From Pseudomonas sp. TH43 (GTDB lineage: Bacteria > Pseudomonadota > Gammaproteobacteria > Pseudomonadales > Pseudomonadaceae), in the NCBI RefSeq assembly GCF_016650635.1, contig NZ_JAEKFI010000004.1:1906501-1970500 (forward strand): a stretch of DNA of 64,000 nt. The letters run 5' to 3'. Positions 25,703 through 33,371 of this stretch are shown piece after piece. Made by a program: the position numbers and the translations under genes. The number at the start of each line of letters is the position of its first letter. Position 1 is the stretch's first letter. The notes below the pieces were generated by a model that was not told where the DNA came from, ran no database searches, and saw nothing but the letters and a program-made list of their open reading frames with translations.

Positions 25703-26284
25703 ATGCGCAACGAATCAATTCGCTACCTGATTGTGCCGGGCTGGCAAGGATCGCCAGAAGATCATTGGCAAAGCCACTGGCAGAACAGCCTGCCGAACAG
25801 CGCGCGGGTCGAGCAGGCCGATTGGCTGACGCCGCGCCGTGAGGATTGGGTCGCCGCGCTGGCCGAGGCAATTGCCGCCGACAGCACGCCGGTCATCCTC
25901 ATCGCGCACAGCCTGGGCTGCATCACCGTTGCCCATTGGGCGGCCACTGCGCCCTTGCAGTACCTGCGTCAGGTACGCGGCGCCTTGCTGGTCGCACCCG
26001 CAGATGTCGAGCGTCCGGCGTGCGCGCCGGCACTGCGCAATTTCGCGCCGATTCCGACTGATTTATTACCGTTTCCGAGCCAGGTGGTCAGCTCCGACAA
26101 CGACGCCGCCGTCAGTGCGCCGCGAGCCTTGGAGCTGGCGCGTAACTGGGGCGCCGAGGCGGGGATTCTCGCCGGTGCCGGACACATCAACGTGAAGTCC
26201 GGGCATCAGCGTTGGGAGCAGGGTTTTGCCTATCTCTATCGCCTGCAAAACCGTATGGAACACCACGCCCGCCGCCGCGCCTGA
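25703..26284 (+). CDS. RBBP9/YdeN-family serine hydrolase
   Basis: A 193-residue alpha/beta hydrolase of the RBBP9/YdeN family. It opens with YLIVPGWQGSPEDHWQSHW, has the nucleophile elbow AHSLGC (family form of GxSxG), a likely acid in SSDNDAAVS, and the catalytic His in GAGHINVKSG. No signal peptide is seen. ATG 25703 follows AGGAGAG with proper spacing. It is 55 nt before the sigma-54 activator-like gene, so the two are probably co-transcribed. The substrate is unknown; in this region an ester or thioester of a sulfur compound could be guessed but not shown. Confidence 0.8.
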   Translation: MRNESIRYLIVPGWQGSPEDHWQSHWQNSLPNSARVEQADWLTPRREDWVAALAEAIAADSTPVILIAHSLGCITVAHWAATAPLQYLRQVRGALLVAPADVERPACAPALRNFAPIPTDLLPFPSQVVSSDNDAAVSAPRALELARNWGAEAGILAGAGHINVKSGHQRWEQGFAYLYRLQNRMEHHARRRA

Positions 26285-26339
26285 TTTGTTTTTTCTTTGA
26301 TCGCCCCCGTCTCCCGGCGGTTTTGGGCGGGAGTCTGCC

Positions 26340-27272
26340 ATGAGTTTTGAAACTTTCGGTCAGCCCTTGCTGACCTTCCCCGACGCGGAAAAAAGCCCTC
26401 TGAGCATTCGCGCCAAGGCGCTGGTGTTTGTCGACCCGCGTTCACGGCAGTTGCGTGAAGAACTGGAGCAATTGGCCCCGCGCTCGATCTCGGTATTGAT
26501 CCGTGGCGAGACCGGCACCGGTAAAGAATTGCTCGCCCGCCATATCCATCGCGCCAGTGATCGCAGCGGTTTATTCGTCTCGGTCAATTGCGGCGCGATC
26601 AGCCCGACTTACGCCGATGCCGAACTGTTTGGCTACGCCGCCGGCACGTTCAGCGGCTCGGCCAGCAGTCGCGCGGGGTGGTTCGGTTCGGCTAACGGCG
26701 GCACCCTGTACCTGGATGAAATCGGCGATTTGCCGTTGCCGATTCAGATCAAATTGCTCGCCGCTCTGGAAAATCATGAAGTCACTCGCGTGGGGGCGCA
26801 TCAGCCGAGCCCGGTGGATGTGCGCCTGGTCGCGGCCACCAGCATCGATCTGGCACAAGCGGTGGACGCCGGGAAATTCCATGAGCGGCTTTATCACTAT
26901 CTCAGCGAAGGGCATCTCGAGTTGCCGGCGTTGCGCGCGCGCACCGGCGATATCCTGTCGCTGGCCGAGTATTTCCTCGGCATCTATAGCCAGCGTCTTG
27001 ATCTGCCGGTGCCGCTCATCAGCGAGGCGGCGCAGCACGTACTTGAGCAGCACAGCTGGCCGGGCAACACCCGCGAGCTGGAAAACGTCATTCACTTTGC
27101 CTTACTGGTGAGCACCGGAGACGAGATTTTGCCGGAGCATCTAAACCTTCCCGATGCGTCTGGGCCGCAGGTTCAGATCGAAAGGCTGGTCAGGCAAACC
27201 AACATCGGCGGTAGCGTCGATGAGCGTAAAGCGTTGAAAGAGCTGCTGATTAACCTGAGTCAGGCGCTTTGA
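26340..27272 (+). CDS. SfnR-like sigma-54 activator lacking the DNA-binding domain, altered GAFTGA loop
   Basis: A 310-residue AAA+ protein with no receiver domain, as in SfnR. Walker A is GETGTGKE, Walker B GGTLYLDEIGDLP, and the sensor regions look intact (HSWPGNTRELENVIHFALL). Two parts are unusual. The sigma-54 contact loop, GAFTGA in active family members, reads GTFSGS (GYAAGTFSGSASSRAGWF). The protein ends about 35 residues after the AAA+ domain (ERKALKELLINLSQAL), without the Fis-type helix-turn-helix. It may be a decayed paralogue, an oligomerisation partner, or an inhibitor of a full SfnR. No HTH is found in other frames just downstream. An orphan metQ gene follows. Confidence 0.75.
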   Translation: MSFETFGQPLLTFPDAEKSPLSIRAKALVFVDPRSRQLREELEQLAPRSISVLIRGETGTGKELLARHIHRASDRSGLFVSVNCGAISPTYADAELFGYAAGTFSGSASSRAGWFGSANGGTLYLDEIGDLPLPIQIKLLAALENHEVTRVGAHQPSPVDVRLVAATSIDLAQAVDAGKFHERLYHYLSEGHLELPALRARTGDILSLAEYFLGIYSQRLDLPVPLISEAAQHVLEQHSWPGNTRELENVIHFALLVSTGDEILPEHLNLPDASGPQVQIERLVRQTNIGGSVDERKALKELLINLSQAL

Positions 27273-27439
27273 GCCATTTTGTCCTGTATGAACAAAATGG
27301 AATATCAACGTGAATAAACGTTATTGTCCTGGAATAAAAAATCCCGGTATTGTCCGACCCACGCCAGCGATATCACTTCACTGGCACACGTATTAATGCC
27401 GTCGTCGATGACGACCGTGATTTTCGATAAGGACACTGC
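27273..27439. promoter_or_regulatory. Palindrome-rich leader of the orphan metQ gene
   Basis: Four inverted repeats crowd 139 bp: CCATTTTGT (27274-27282) with ACAAAATGG (27292-27300); AACGT (27307-27311) with ACGTT (27318-27322); GGCA-N10-TGCC near 27386-27403; and GTCGTC-GAT-GACGAC near 27398-27412. None has a T run, so they are better operator candidates than terminators. No sigma-54 promoter with correct spacing is seen. Confidence 0.5.
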
Positions 27440-28237
27440 ATGAAAAAGGTTCTGTTGTTTACCGCATTGGCGGCTGCTCTGACTGCTTCCCTGGCCAACG
27501 CTGGCGAGAAACTGGTGGTTGCCGCGACCCCGGTTCCGCACGCTGAAATCCTTGAGCTGATCAAACCGACCCTCGCCAAAGAAGGCGTGGATCTGGAAAT
27601 CAAAGTCTTCACCGACTACGTTCAGCCGAACGTACAGGTGGGCGAGAAGCGCCTGGACGCCAACTACTTCCAGACCGAACCGTACCTGAACAGCTTCAAC
27701 GCCGGTAAGTACAAGGACGACAAAGCCAAGTATCTGGTGACCGTGCAAGGCGTGCACATTGAACCGTTCGGCGGCTATTCGAGCAAATACAAAACCCTGG
27801 CTGAACTGCCGGACGGCGCGACCATCGCCATCCCGAACGAAGGCAGCAACAGCGGCCGTGCCCTGATCCTGCTGCAGAAGGCTGGCCTGATCGAACTGAA
27901 AGATCCGAAAAACGCTCTGGCGACCCCGAAAGACATCGCCAAGAACCCGCACAACTTCAAGTTCAAGGAACTCGAATCGGCGCTGCTGCCGCGCGTTCTC
28001 AAGGAAGTTGATCTGGACATGATCAACACCAACTACGCGCTGGAAGCCAAACTGAATCCGACCAAGGATGCGCTGGTGATCGAAGGTGCTGATTCGCCTT
28101 ACGTGAACTTCCTCGTTGCCCGTGAGGACAACAAGAACAGCGACGCTATCCAGAAACTGGCCAAAGCCCTGACCAGCCCGGAAGTCAAAGCGTTCATCGA
28201 GAAGAAATACAACGGCGCGGTACTGCCGGCGTTCTGA
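27440..28237 (+). CDS. metQ: MetQ/NlpA-family substrate-binding protein without its own transporter genes
   Basis: A 265-residue NlpA/MetQ protein. The signal peptide (MKKVLLFTALAAALTASLANA) has no lipobox cysteine, so it should be a soluble periplasmic protein. The mature part has the family blocks ATPVPHAEILE, VFTDYVQPNVQV, LDANYFQTEPYL, and IPNEGSNSGRALILLQKAGLI. Members bind methionine or related sulfur compounds for MetNI. No metN or metI is adjacent here, so it either shares the MetNI at 41717-43472 or another set. It sits behind the degenerate sigma-54 activator gene and ends in a strong terminator. Confidence 0.87.
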   Translation: MKKVLLFTALAAALTASLANAGEKLVVAATPVPHAEILELIKPTLAKEGVDLEIKVFTDYVQPNVQVGEKRLDANYFQTEPYLNSFNAGKYKDDKAKYLVTVQGVHIEPFGGYSSKYKTLAELPDGATIAIPNEGSNSGRALILLQKAGLIELKDPKNALATPKDIAKNPHNFKFKELESALLPRVLKEVDLDMINTNYALEAKLNPTKDALVIEGADSPYVNFLVAREDNKNSDAIQKLAKALTSPEVKAFIEKKYNGAVLPAF

Positions 28238-28270
28238 TCTTACCCCGCTTCACACCCCTTCAAGGTATGA

Positions 28271-28305
28271 AAACGCCGATGGCCAGTGATGGTCATCGGC
28301 GTTTT
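28271..28305 (+). terminator. Rho-independent terminator after metQ
   Basis: An 11-bp perfect stem AAACGCCGATG (28271-28281) with CATCGGCGTTT (28294-28304), ending in a T run. It lies 33 bp after the stop codon. Confidence 0.92.
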
Positions 28306-28324
28306 TGTGTGTGCGATAGAAAAG

Positions 28325-28531
28325 CCCCTCACCCTAGCCCTCCCGAAACGTCGGACCGCCCGTAGGGAGAGGGGACTGATTGGGGGATGCTGTAGAGGTA
28401 CGCCGAACTGATATGGCTGTACCGAATCCATAATCGACTCGATCTCTCAGGTCGGCGCATAACGCGAGACACCTCGGTCAGCCCCCTCTCCCTACGGGCG
28501 GTCCGACGTTTCGGGAGGGCTGGGGTGAGGG
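28325..28531. repeat. Compound REP element, subtype I, with enlarged arms
   Basis: Outer inverted arms begin CCCCTCACCCTAGCCCTCCC. Both carry an extra GAAACGTCGGACCGCCCGTA, in inverse order at the other end, so the arms pair over about 50 bp. The inner part shares GAATCCATAATCGAC and GACACCTCGGTCAG with 8529-8704. Confidence 0.85.
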
Positions 28532-28543
28532 TGCTCTTGATTC

Positions 28544-28636
28544 TCAGGCCACTTGAGCCTTCAACGCCCGGCGCAACGCCACGAGCAATTTCACGATGTC
28601 CTGCGGATCCAGTCGCTGCGGCACTTTCATGTCCAT
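28544..28636 (-). CDS. Short ORF, 30 residues, unknown
   Basis: A 30-codon frame starting MDMKVPQRLDPQ and ending RRALKAQVA, with a good ribosome site (AAGGAAG, 7-8 nt before ATG 28636). Residues 10-28 would form a basic amphipathic helix (DIVKLLVALRRALKAQ). I do not recognise a family. It lies alone between a REP element and the promoter region of the ABC operon, on the opposite strand. The ribosome site and the helical pattern argue for a real gene; the small size argues for caution. Confidence 0.45.
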   Translation of the reverse strand: MDMKVPQRLDPQDIVKLLVALRRALKAQVA

Positions 28637-28918
28637 TTTGTTCTTCCTTGTCATGGTTCGGCCGGGGGAGTCTGGCCAAAAGCTGTTCGTCCTTGGAGGG
28701 TCTGGATGAAAAAAAGATCCTTCCTACAGCGTAAGGGAAAATAGCCTTCTTCTTCCTTCCCGGCAAACCCGCAGGATAGTTTTTTTGGGTGATATCAATA
28801 TGCTTTAACGGTATTTAAATTCTTGTTTTTATACCTATAAAGTCGCTGCTTGCCGGACAGCCATCCGCTGTCCATGGACTGCACCACCGTCGTTTACCGA
28901 GCGACGTCAGGACGCTGC

Positions 28919-29584
28919 ATGACCTTCGATTACGCTTTTATTCTCAGCACTCTGCCGGCGTTTCTCAAAGCCGTGGGCGTGACGCTGCAGGTTGGATTCA
29001 TCGCCATTGGCACTTCGCTGCTGGTGGCATTGCTCAATGCGACGATTCTGGTGTTCCGCACGCCTTACCTGCAAAAAATGGTCGGCTTGTACGTGGAGCT
29101 GGCGCGTAATACGCCGCTGCTGATCCAGCTGTTCTTCGTCTATTTCGCCTTACCGGCAGCGGGGATTCAGGTCTCCGGCTTCACTGCCGCAATCATCACC
29201 ATGACCTTCCTCGGCGGCGCTTACCTCACCGAAGTGCTGCGTGCCGGCGTCGATGCGGTGCCGCAGGCGCAACTGGAGTCGGGGCGCTCCATCGGCCTGT
29301 CTCACGGCCAGTTGCTGCGCTACGTGATCCTCCCGCAAGCGGGGATCCTCAGCCTGCCATCGCTGTTTGCCAATTTCATTTTCCTGCTCAAGGAAACCAC
29401 TGTGGTCTCGGCGGTCGCAGTGCCGGAAATCCTCTACACGACCAAAAGCTACATCGCGCTCTACTACAAAACCTACGAAATGCTCGCCGTACTGACGCTG
29501 ATCTGCGTGCTGTTGTTCTTGCCGCTGTCGCTGCTGCTCAGTCGTCTGGAAAGGAGGCTCCAGCATGGCCAGTTCGGGTCTTGA
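28919..29584 (+). CDS. Amino-acid ABC transporter permease (HisM/GlnP type), first subunit
   Basis: A 221-residue permease of the polar amino-acid family (His/Glu/Gln/Arg/opine type) with about five membrane spans and the loop GAYLTEVLRAGVDAVPQAQLESGRSIGLSHGQLLRYVILPQA. ATG 28919 starts the family sequence (MTFDYAFILSTLPAFLKAV); the frame is open for 23 codons upstream but without homology. It overlaps the next permease by 20 nt and heads a four-gene operon ending with a binding protein. A polar or sulfur-containing amino acid is the likely substrate. Confidence 0.88.
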   Translation: MTFDYAFILSTLPAFLKAVGVTLQVGFIAIGTSLLVALLNATILVFRTPYLQKMVGLYVELARNTPLLIQLFFVYFALPAAGIQVSGFTAAIITMTFLGGAYLTEVLRAGVDAVPQAQLESGRSIGLSHGQLLRYVILPQAGILSLPSLFANFIFLLKETTVVSAVAVPEILYTTKSYIALYYKTYEMLAVLTLICVLLFLPLSLLLSRLERRLQHGQFGS

Positions 29585-30224
29585 ATTACTCTGGGTGTCG
29601 TTGCCGCAATTGGCCAAAGGTGCCGGGCAGACCTTGTCGATCTCGTTCCTGAGCATTGCCATCAGCACCGTCGGTGGCGTGCTCTACGGTGTATTGCGCA
29701 CGCTCAACGTGACATGGCTGAACGCGATTTTACGGGTGTACCTGGAGCTGTTCAGGGCAATTCCAGTGCTGGTCTGGCTGTACCTGCTGTTTTTCGGCCT
29801 GCCGATTTTCTTCGGCCTGAGCATTCCGAGTTTCTGGTGCGCGGTGCTGGTGTTGTCGTTGTGGGGTGCCAGCGAGATCGGTGAAGTGGCGCGCGGTGCG
29901 CTGCATTCGTTGCCGCGCGGCCAGCGTGAGGCGGGTCTGTCGATTGGTCTGAACGCCGTGCAACTCTACGGCTACGTGCTGCTGCCGCAAGCGCTGAAGC
30001 GCATGACCCCGCCGACCATCAACGTCTACACGCGGATCATCAAGACCAGCTCGCTGGCGGTGCTGATCGGCGTGGTCGATGTGATCAAGGTCGGCCAGCA
30101 GATCATCGAGCGCACCTACGAATCGGTGTTGATCTACGGTGCGCTGTTTCTGTTTTTCTTTTTCATCTGCTACCCGCTGTCGGCCGCCTCGCGCGTGCTG
30201 GAGCGGCGCTGGACGCAAGCATGA
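29565..30224 (+). CDS. Amino-acid ABC transporter permease, second subunit
   Basis: A 219-residue permease of the same family as its neighbour, with the EAA loop GASEIGEVARGALHSLPRGQREAGLSIGLNAVQLYGYVLLPQA. The two subunits should form a heterodimeric channel. Its start lies within the end of the preceding gene and its stop overlaps the ATPase start (ATGA). Confidence 0.88.
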   Translation: MASSGLELLWVSLPQLAKGAGQTLSISFLSIAISTVGGVLYGVLRTLNVTWLNAILRVYLELFRAIPVLVWLYLLFFGLPIFFGLSIPSFWCAVLVLSLWGASEIGEVARGALHSLPRGQREAGLSIGLNAVQLYGYVLLPQALKRMTPPTINVYTRIIKTSSLAVLIGVVDVIKVGQQIIERTYESVLIYGALFLFFFFICYPLSAASRVLERRWTQA

Positions 30225-31003
30225 GCGCATTGATCGAGTTTCACGGCTTCAACAAATTCTACGGCGAGCAGCAGGTGCTCAATGGCGTCGACCTGACGGT
30301 GAAGTCCGGCGAAGTGATCGTCATCCTCGGCCCCAGCGGTTGCGGCAAAAGCACGTTGCTGCGTTGCCTCAACGGCCTCGAAGAAGCCCACAGCGGCAGC
30401 TTGAAATTTGCCGGGCGCGAACTCTTGAACAAGGCCACCGACTGGCGCGACATCCGCCAGCAGATCGGCATGGTGTTCCAGAGTTATCACCTGTTTCCGC
30501 ACATGAGTGTGCTCGACAATTTGCTGCTTGGCCCGCTCAAGGTGCAGAAGCGCCAGCGTCGTGAGGCCCAGCAACAAGCCGAAGCGTTGCTCGAACGCGT
30601 CGGTCTGGCGGACAAGCGTGATGCCTTCCCTCGGCAGCTCTCCGGTGGCCAACAGCAACGCATCGCCATCGTCCGTTCGTTGTGCATGAACCCGCGCGTG
30701 ATGCTCTTCGACGAAGTGACCGCCGCCCTCGACCCGGAAATGGTCAAGGAAGTTTTGCAGGTTATTCAGGGCCTGGCCCGCGAGGGCATGACCCTGCTGA
30801 TCGTCACCCACGAAATGGCCTTCGCCCGCGCGGTGGCCGATCGCATTGTGTTCATGGACGCCGGGCGCATCCTTGAACAGAACCCGCCCGAGATTTTCTT
30901 TACGAACCCGCAAACCGCACGCGCGCAGCAGTTTCTGGAGAAGTTCTCCTTCGTTGCAACACTGCCCGAAACGAATCCAAAAAAGGAACTGGAACTGCTA
31001 TGA
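30221..31003 (+). CDS. Amino-acid ABC transporter ATP-binding protein
   Basis: A 260-residue ATPase with Walker A GPSGCGKST near residue 37, signature LSGGQQQR, Walker B VMLFDEVTAALD and switch His in VTHEMAFA. It is closest in form to GlnQ/HisP/TcyN. The start overlaps the preceding stop by 4 nt, and the stop overlaps the binding-protein start by 4 nt, so translation of the four genes is coupled. Confidence 0.9.
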   Translation: MSALIEFHGFNKFYGEQQVLNGVDLTVKSGEVIVILGPSGCGKSTLLRCLNGLEEAHSGSLKFAGRELLNKATDWRDIRQQIGMVFQSYHLFPHMSVLDNLLLGPLKVQKRQRREAQQQAEALLERVGLADKRDAFPRQLSGGQQQRIAIVRSLCMNPRVMLFDEVTAALDPEMVKEVLQVIQGLAREGMTLLIVTHEMAFARAVADRIVFMDAGRILEQNPPEIFFTNPQTARAQQFLEKFSFVATLPETNPKKELELL

Positions 31004-31881
31004 AAACTGCCAAATCAAATCTGTTTTTACTGCCGCTGCTTGGCCTCGCACTGCTGGCCGGTTGCAACAAATCCGAAGAACCGGCCAAGCCGAAAGTCGC
31101 CAGCGAAAGCACTGCGCCAGCCGGTTACCTGGACAAGATCAAGGCCCGCGACAAACTGATCGTCGGTGTCTTCACCGATAAGCCGCCATTTGGTTTTGTT
31201 GACGAGGCCGGGCGCTACGTGGGTTTCGATACTGACATCGGCCGGCGTTTCGCCAAGGATCTGCTCGGCGACGAGAACAAAGTCGAATTCGTTGCGGTGG
31301 AACCGGCGAGCCGCATTCCGTTTCTGCAAAGCGACAAGGTCGATCTGATCCTCGCCAACATGACCGTGACCCCGGAGCGCAAGGAAGCGGTTGAGTTCAC
31401 CAACCCGAATCTGAAAGTCGCGGTACAGGCACTGGTGCCGCAGAACAGCGCGGTGAAAAGCCTCGATGATCTAGCGACCCGCACCACCATCGTTACCACC
31501 GGCACCACTGCCGATATCTGGCTGACCAAGAATCACCCGGACTGGAAATTGCTCAAGTTCGAGAAAAACTCCGAGTCGCTGCAAGCCTTGGCCAACGGCC
31601 GTGGCGATGCTTATGCACAGGACAATCTGGTGCTGTTCAGCTGGGCCAAGCAGAACCCGGGCTATCGCGTGCTGGATGAAAAGCTTGGGGCCGAAGCGCC
31701 GATTGCGCCGGCAGTGAAGAAGGGCAACGTCGAGCTGCGTGACTGGGTAAATACCGAGTTGGCCAAGCTGGGTGAAGAGAAGTATCTGCTCAAGCTCTAC
31801 GACCAATATGTGCGTAAGGAACTGAGCGATGACACCCAGCCTGAAAGCGTGATTGTTGAGGGTGGCAAGTGGCAGGGGTGA
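31000..31881 (+). CDS. Amino-acid-binding lipoprotein of the ABC transporter
   Basis: A 293-residue extracellular solute-binding protein (family 3). The N-terminus is a lipoprotein signal with lipobox LLAGC (Cys 22), so it is anchored in the membrane. The first lobe has DKLIVGVFTDKPPFGFVDEAGRYVGFDTDIGRRFAKDLLG and the second TTIVTTGTTADIWLTKNHP. The family binds polar amino acids. It is last in the operon; this order, with the binding protein last, is less common than first. A REP element follows. Confidence 0.88.
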   Translation: MKTAKSNLFLLPLLGLALLAGCNKSEEPAKPKVASESTAPAGYLDKIKARDKLIVGVFTDKPPFGFVDEAGRYVGFDTDIGRRFAKDLLGDENKVEFVAVEPASRIPFLQSDKVDLILANMTVTPERKEAVEFTNPNLKVAVQALVPQNSAVKSLDDLATRTTIVTTGTTADIWLTKNHPDWKLLKFEKNSESLQALANGRGDAYAQDNLVLFSWAKQNPGYRVLDEKLGAEAPIAPAVKKGNVELRDWVNTELAKLGEEKYLLKLYDQYVRKELSDDTQPESVIVEGGKWQG

Positions 31882-31909
31882 TTGTCTGTTAGGTCGGTGG
31901 TGAGGCTTG

Positions 31910-32059
31910 CCCCTCACCCCAGCCCTCTCCCGAGGGAGAGGGAGCCGATCCTTGGGCTTTTCATGACCTGAGTCCAACTCAAGACTTTCATGTCGGCGTA
32001 ACTCGACAGAAAAACGCGTTCAGTCCCCTCTCCCCCCGGGAGAGGGTTAGGGTGAGGGG
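31910..32059. repeat. Compound REP element, subtype II (inverse to 25414-25574)
   Basis: Arms CCCCTCACCCCAGCCCTCTCCC and an inverse copy; the inner part shares CATGTCGGCGTA and GAGCCGATCC with 25414-25574 in opposite orientation. It separates convergent genes. Confidence 0.8.
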
Positions 32060-32075
32060 CTTTTGGCTGGAGCGC

Positions 32076-33236
32076 TCAATCCGGCCAATGCCACGCCGGC
32101 TCATCCAGCACTCGCTGCCCGACAATCCCGGTTTGCCCAAGCGTTTTTTCCAGGACGATGCAATTGCATTCGGAGTCTTCCTGTAACGCCGAAATCAGCC
32201 GCCGCGCATGCGACACCACCCACACCTGACACTGCTCCGATGCGCGAATAATCAAGCGCGCCAGCGCCGGCAGCAAATCCGGGTGCAGGCTGGTTTCCGG
32301 CTCGTTCAGCACCATCAGGGACGGTGGTCGTGGCGTCAGCAGTGCTGCGATCAGCAACAGATAGCGCAACGTCCCGTCAGACAGTTCTGCCGCCGATAAC
32401 GGACGCAACAAGCCTTCCTGATAAAACTCGATGGCAAAACGTCCGCCAGACTGAGGCTCGATACGCAGCCGAGCGCCGGGGAACGCATCACTGATCGCGG
32501 TCTGCAATGCTTCGGGATCGCCGATCTCGATGATCGTCTGCAACGCCGCCGCCAGATCGCGGCCATCGTGATGCAACACCGGCGTACGCGTGCCCAGTTG
32601 CGGTTGCCGCGCTGGTGCCTCGGCGTCGCTGCGAAAGTGGTCATAGAAGCGCCAGCGGCGGATGAATTCGCGCATCTGAAACACTTCGGGGGAGCTGCGC
32701 AGGCTGCCAACCTGGTCGAACAGGCTGTCGAAATTTGGCGTGTGTTGAGCCAGTACATCCCAGCTACGACCTTCGCGAGCGCGGATCATCGGCCCGTTTC
32801 GATCCACCAACAGGCTGGCCGGGCGATAGAACGGTCCGGCCCAGATGCATTCCTTTTTGATTTCCGGGTCGAGGGAAAAAAACGATCGGCTTGGCTCGGG
32901 CAAACCCAAGGCGATCGAATAACTGAAATCCTCCCCGGCAAACCCCAGCCGCAGACGCTTCACGCCCTGGCGCACCGTCGGCTCGATTGCCACTTCACCG
33001 TTGCGCATGCGCCGGCTGATGGTTTCCGGCCCCGCCCAGAACGTCGAATCCAGCCCGCCCTCACGGGCCAGCGCATTGACCACGCCACCCTGCGCCGTCT
33101 CCGCCAACAGGCGCAATGCCCGGTAGAGATTGGACTTGCCGCTGCCGTTGGGCCCGGTGATCAGGTTCAGACGGCCCAGCGGAATCACCAATTTATTGAT
33201 CGAGCGGTAATTGGCCACCGCGAGGGTCTTGAGCAT
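32076..33236 (-). CDS. AAA-family (RecF/OLD-like) ATPase, stand-alone
   Basis: A 386-residue ABC-type ATPase. Walker A is GPNGSGKSN at about residue 28, followed by LYRALRLLAETAQGG; the signature is LSDGTLRYLLLI and Walker B is LMVLNEPETSLHPD, with Asn where Asp is usual. The last part (VWVVSHARRLISAL) carries the switch His. The type fits the COG4637 group of predicted ATPases. It lacks the Toprim nuclease domain of OLD proteins and has no partner gene beside it. The function of the group is unknown; DNA repair or phage defence are guesses. Confidence 0.75.
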   Translation of the reverse strand: MLKTLAVANYRSINKLVIPLGRLNLITGPNGSGKSNLYRALRLLAETAQGGVVNALAREGGLDSTFWAGPETISRRMRNGEVAIEPTVRQGVKRLRLGFAGEDFSYSIALGLPEPSRSFFSLDPEIKKECIWAGPFYRPASLLVDRNGPMIRAREGRSWDVLAQHTPNFDSLFDQVGSLRSSPEVFQMREFIRRWRFYDHFRSDAEAPARQPQLGTRTPVLHHDGRDLAAALQTIIEIGDPEALQTAISDAFPGARLRIEPQSGGRFAIEFYQEGLLRPLSAAELSDGTLRYLLLIAALLTPRPPSLMVLNEPETSLHPDLLPALARLIIRASEQCQVWVVSHARRLISALQEDSECNCIVLEKTLGQTGIVGQRVLDEPAWHWPD

Positions 33237-33371
33237 GAAATTCCTTCTCTTGAGGCGACCACTGCAGGAGCTGCCGGGGTAAATTCAGCATCATACGAGC
33301 GAACGTTGAACCCTGTTCTAAGCTCACAGTCGTATCGTCACTTGCACGTTCGTACACAGGAAGGAGTCTGC

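Noticed and set aside
27274..27300. Terminator after the SfnR-like gene
   Set aside because: The inverted repeat is AT-rich and no T run follows; it fits an operator better.
27382..27403. Sigma-54 promoter TGGCAC before metQ
   Set aside because: The distance between GG and the next GC is 13 bases, not the required 10.
32568..33371. Upstream extension of the first RND adaptor gene
   Set aside because: The extra codons run over the ATPase gene on the other strand; the lipoprotein signal and ribosome site fix the start at 33372.
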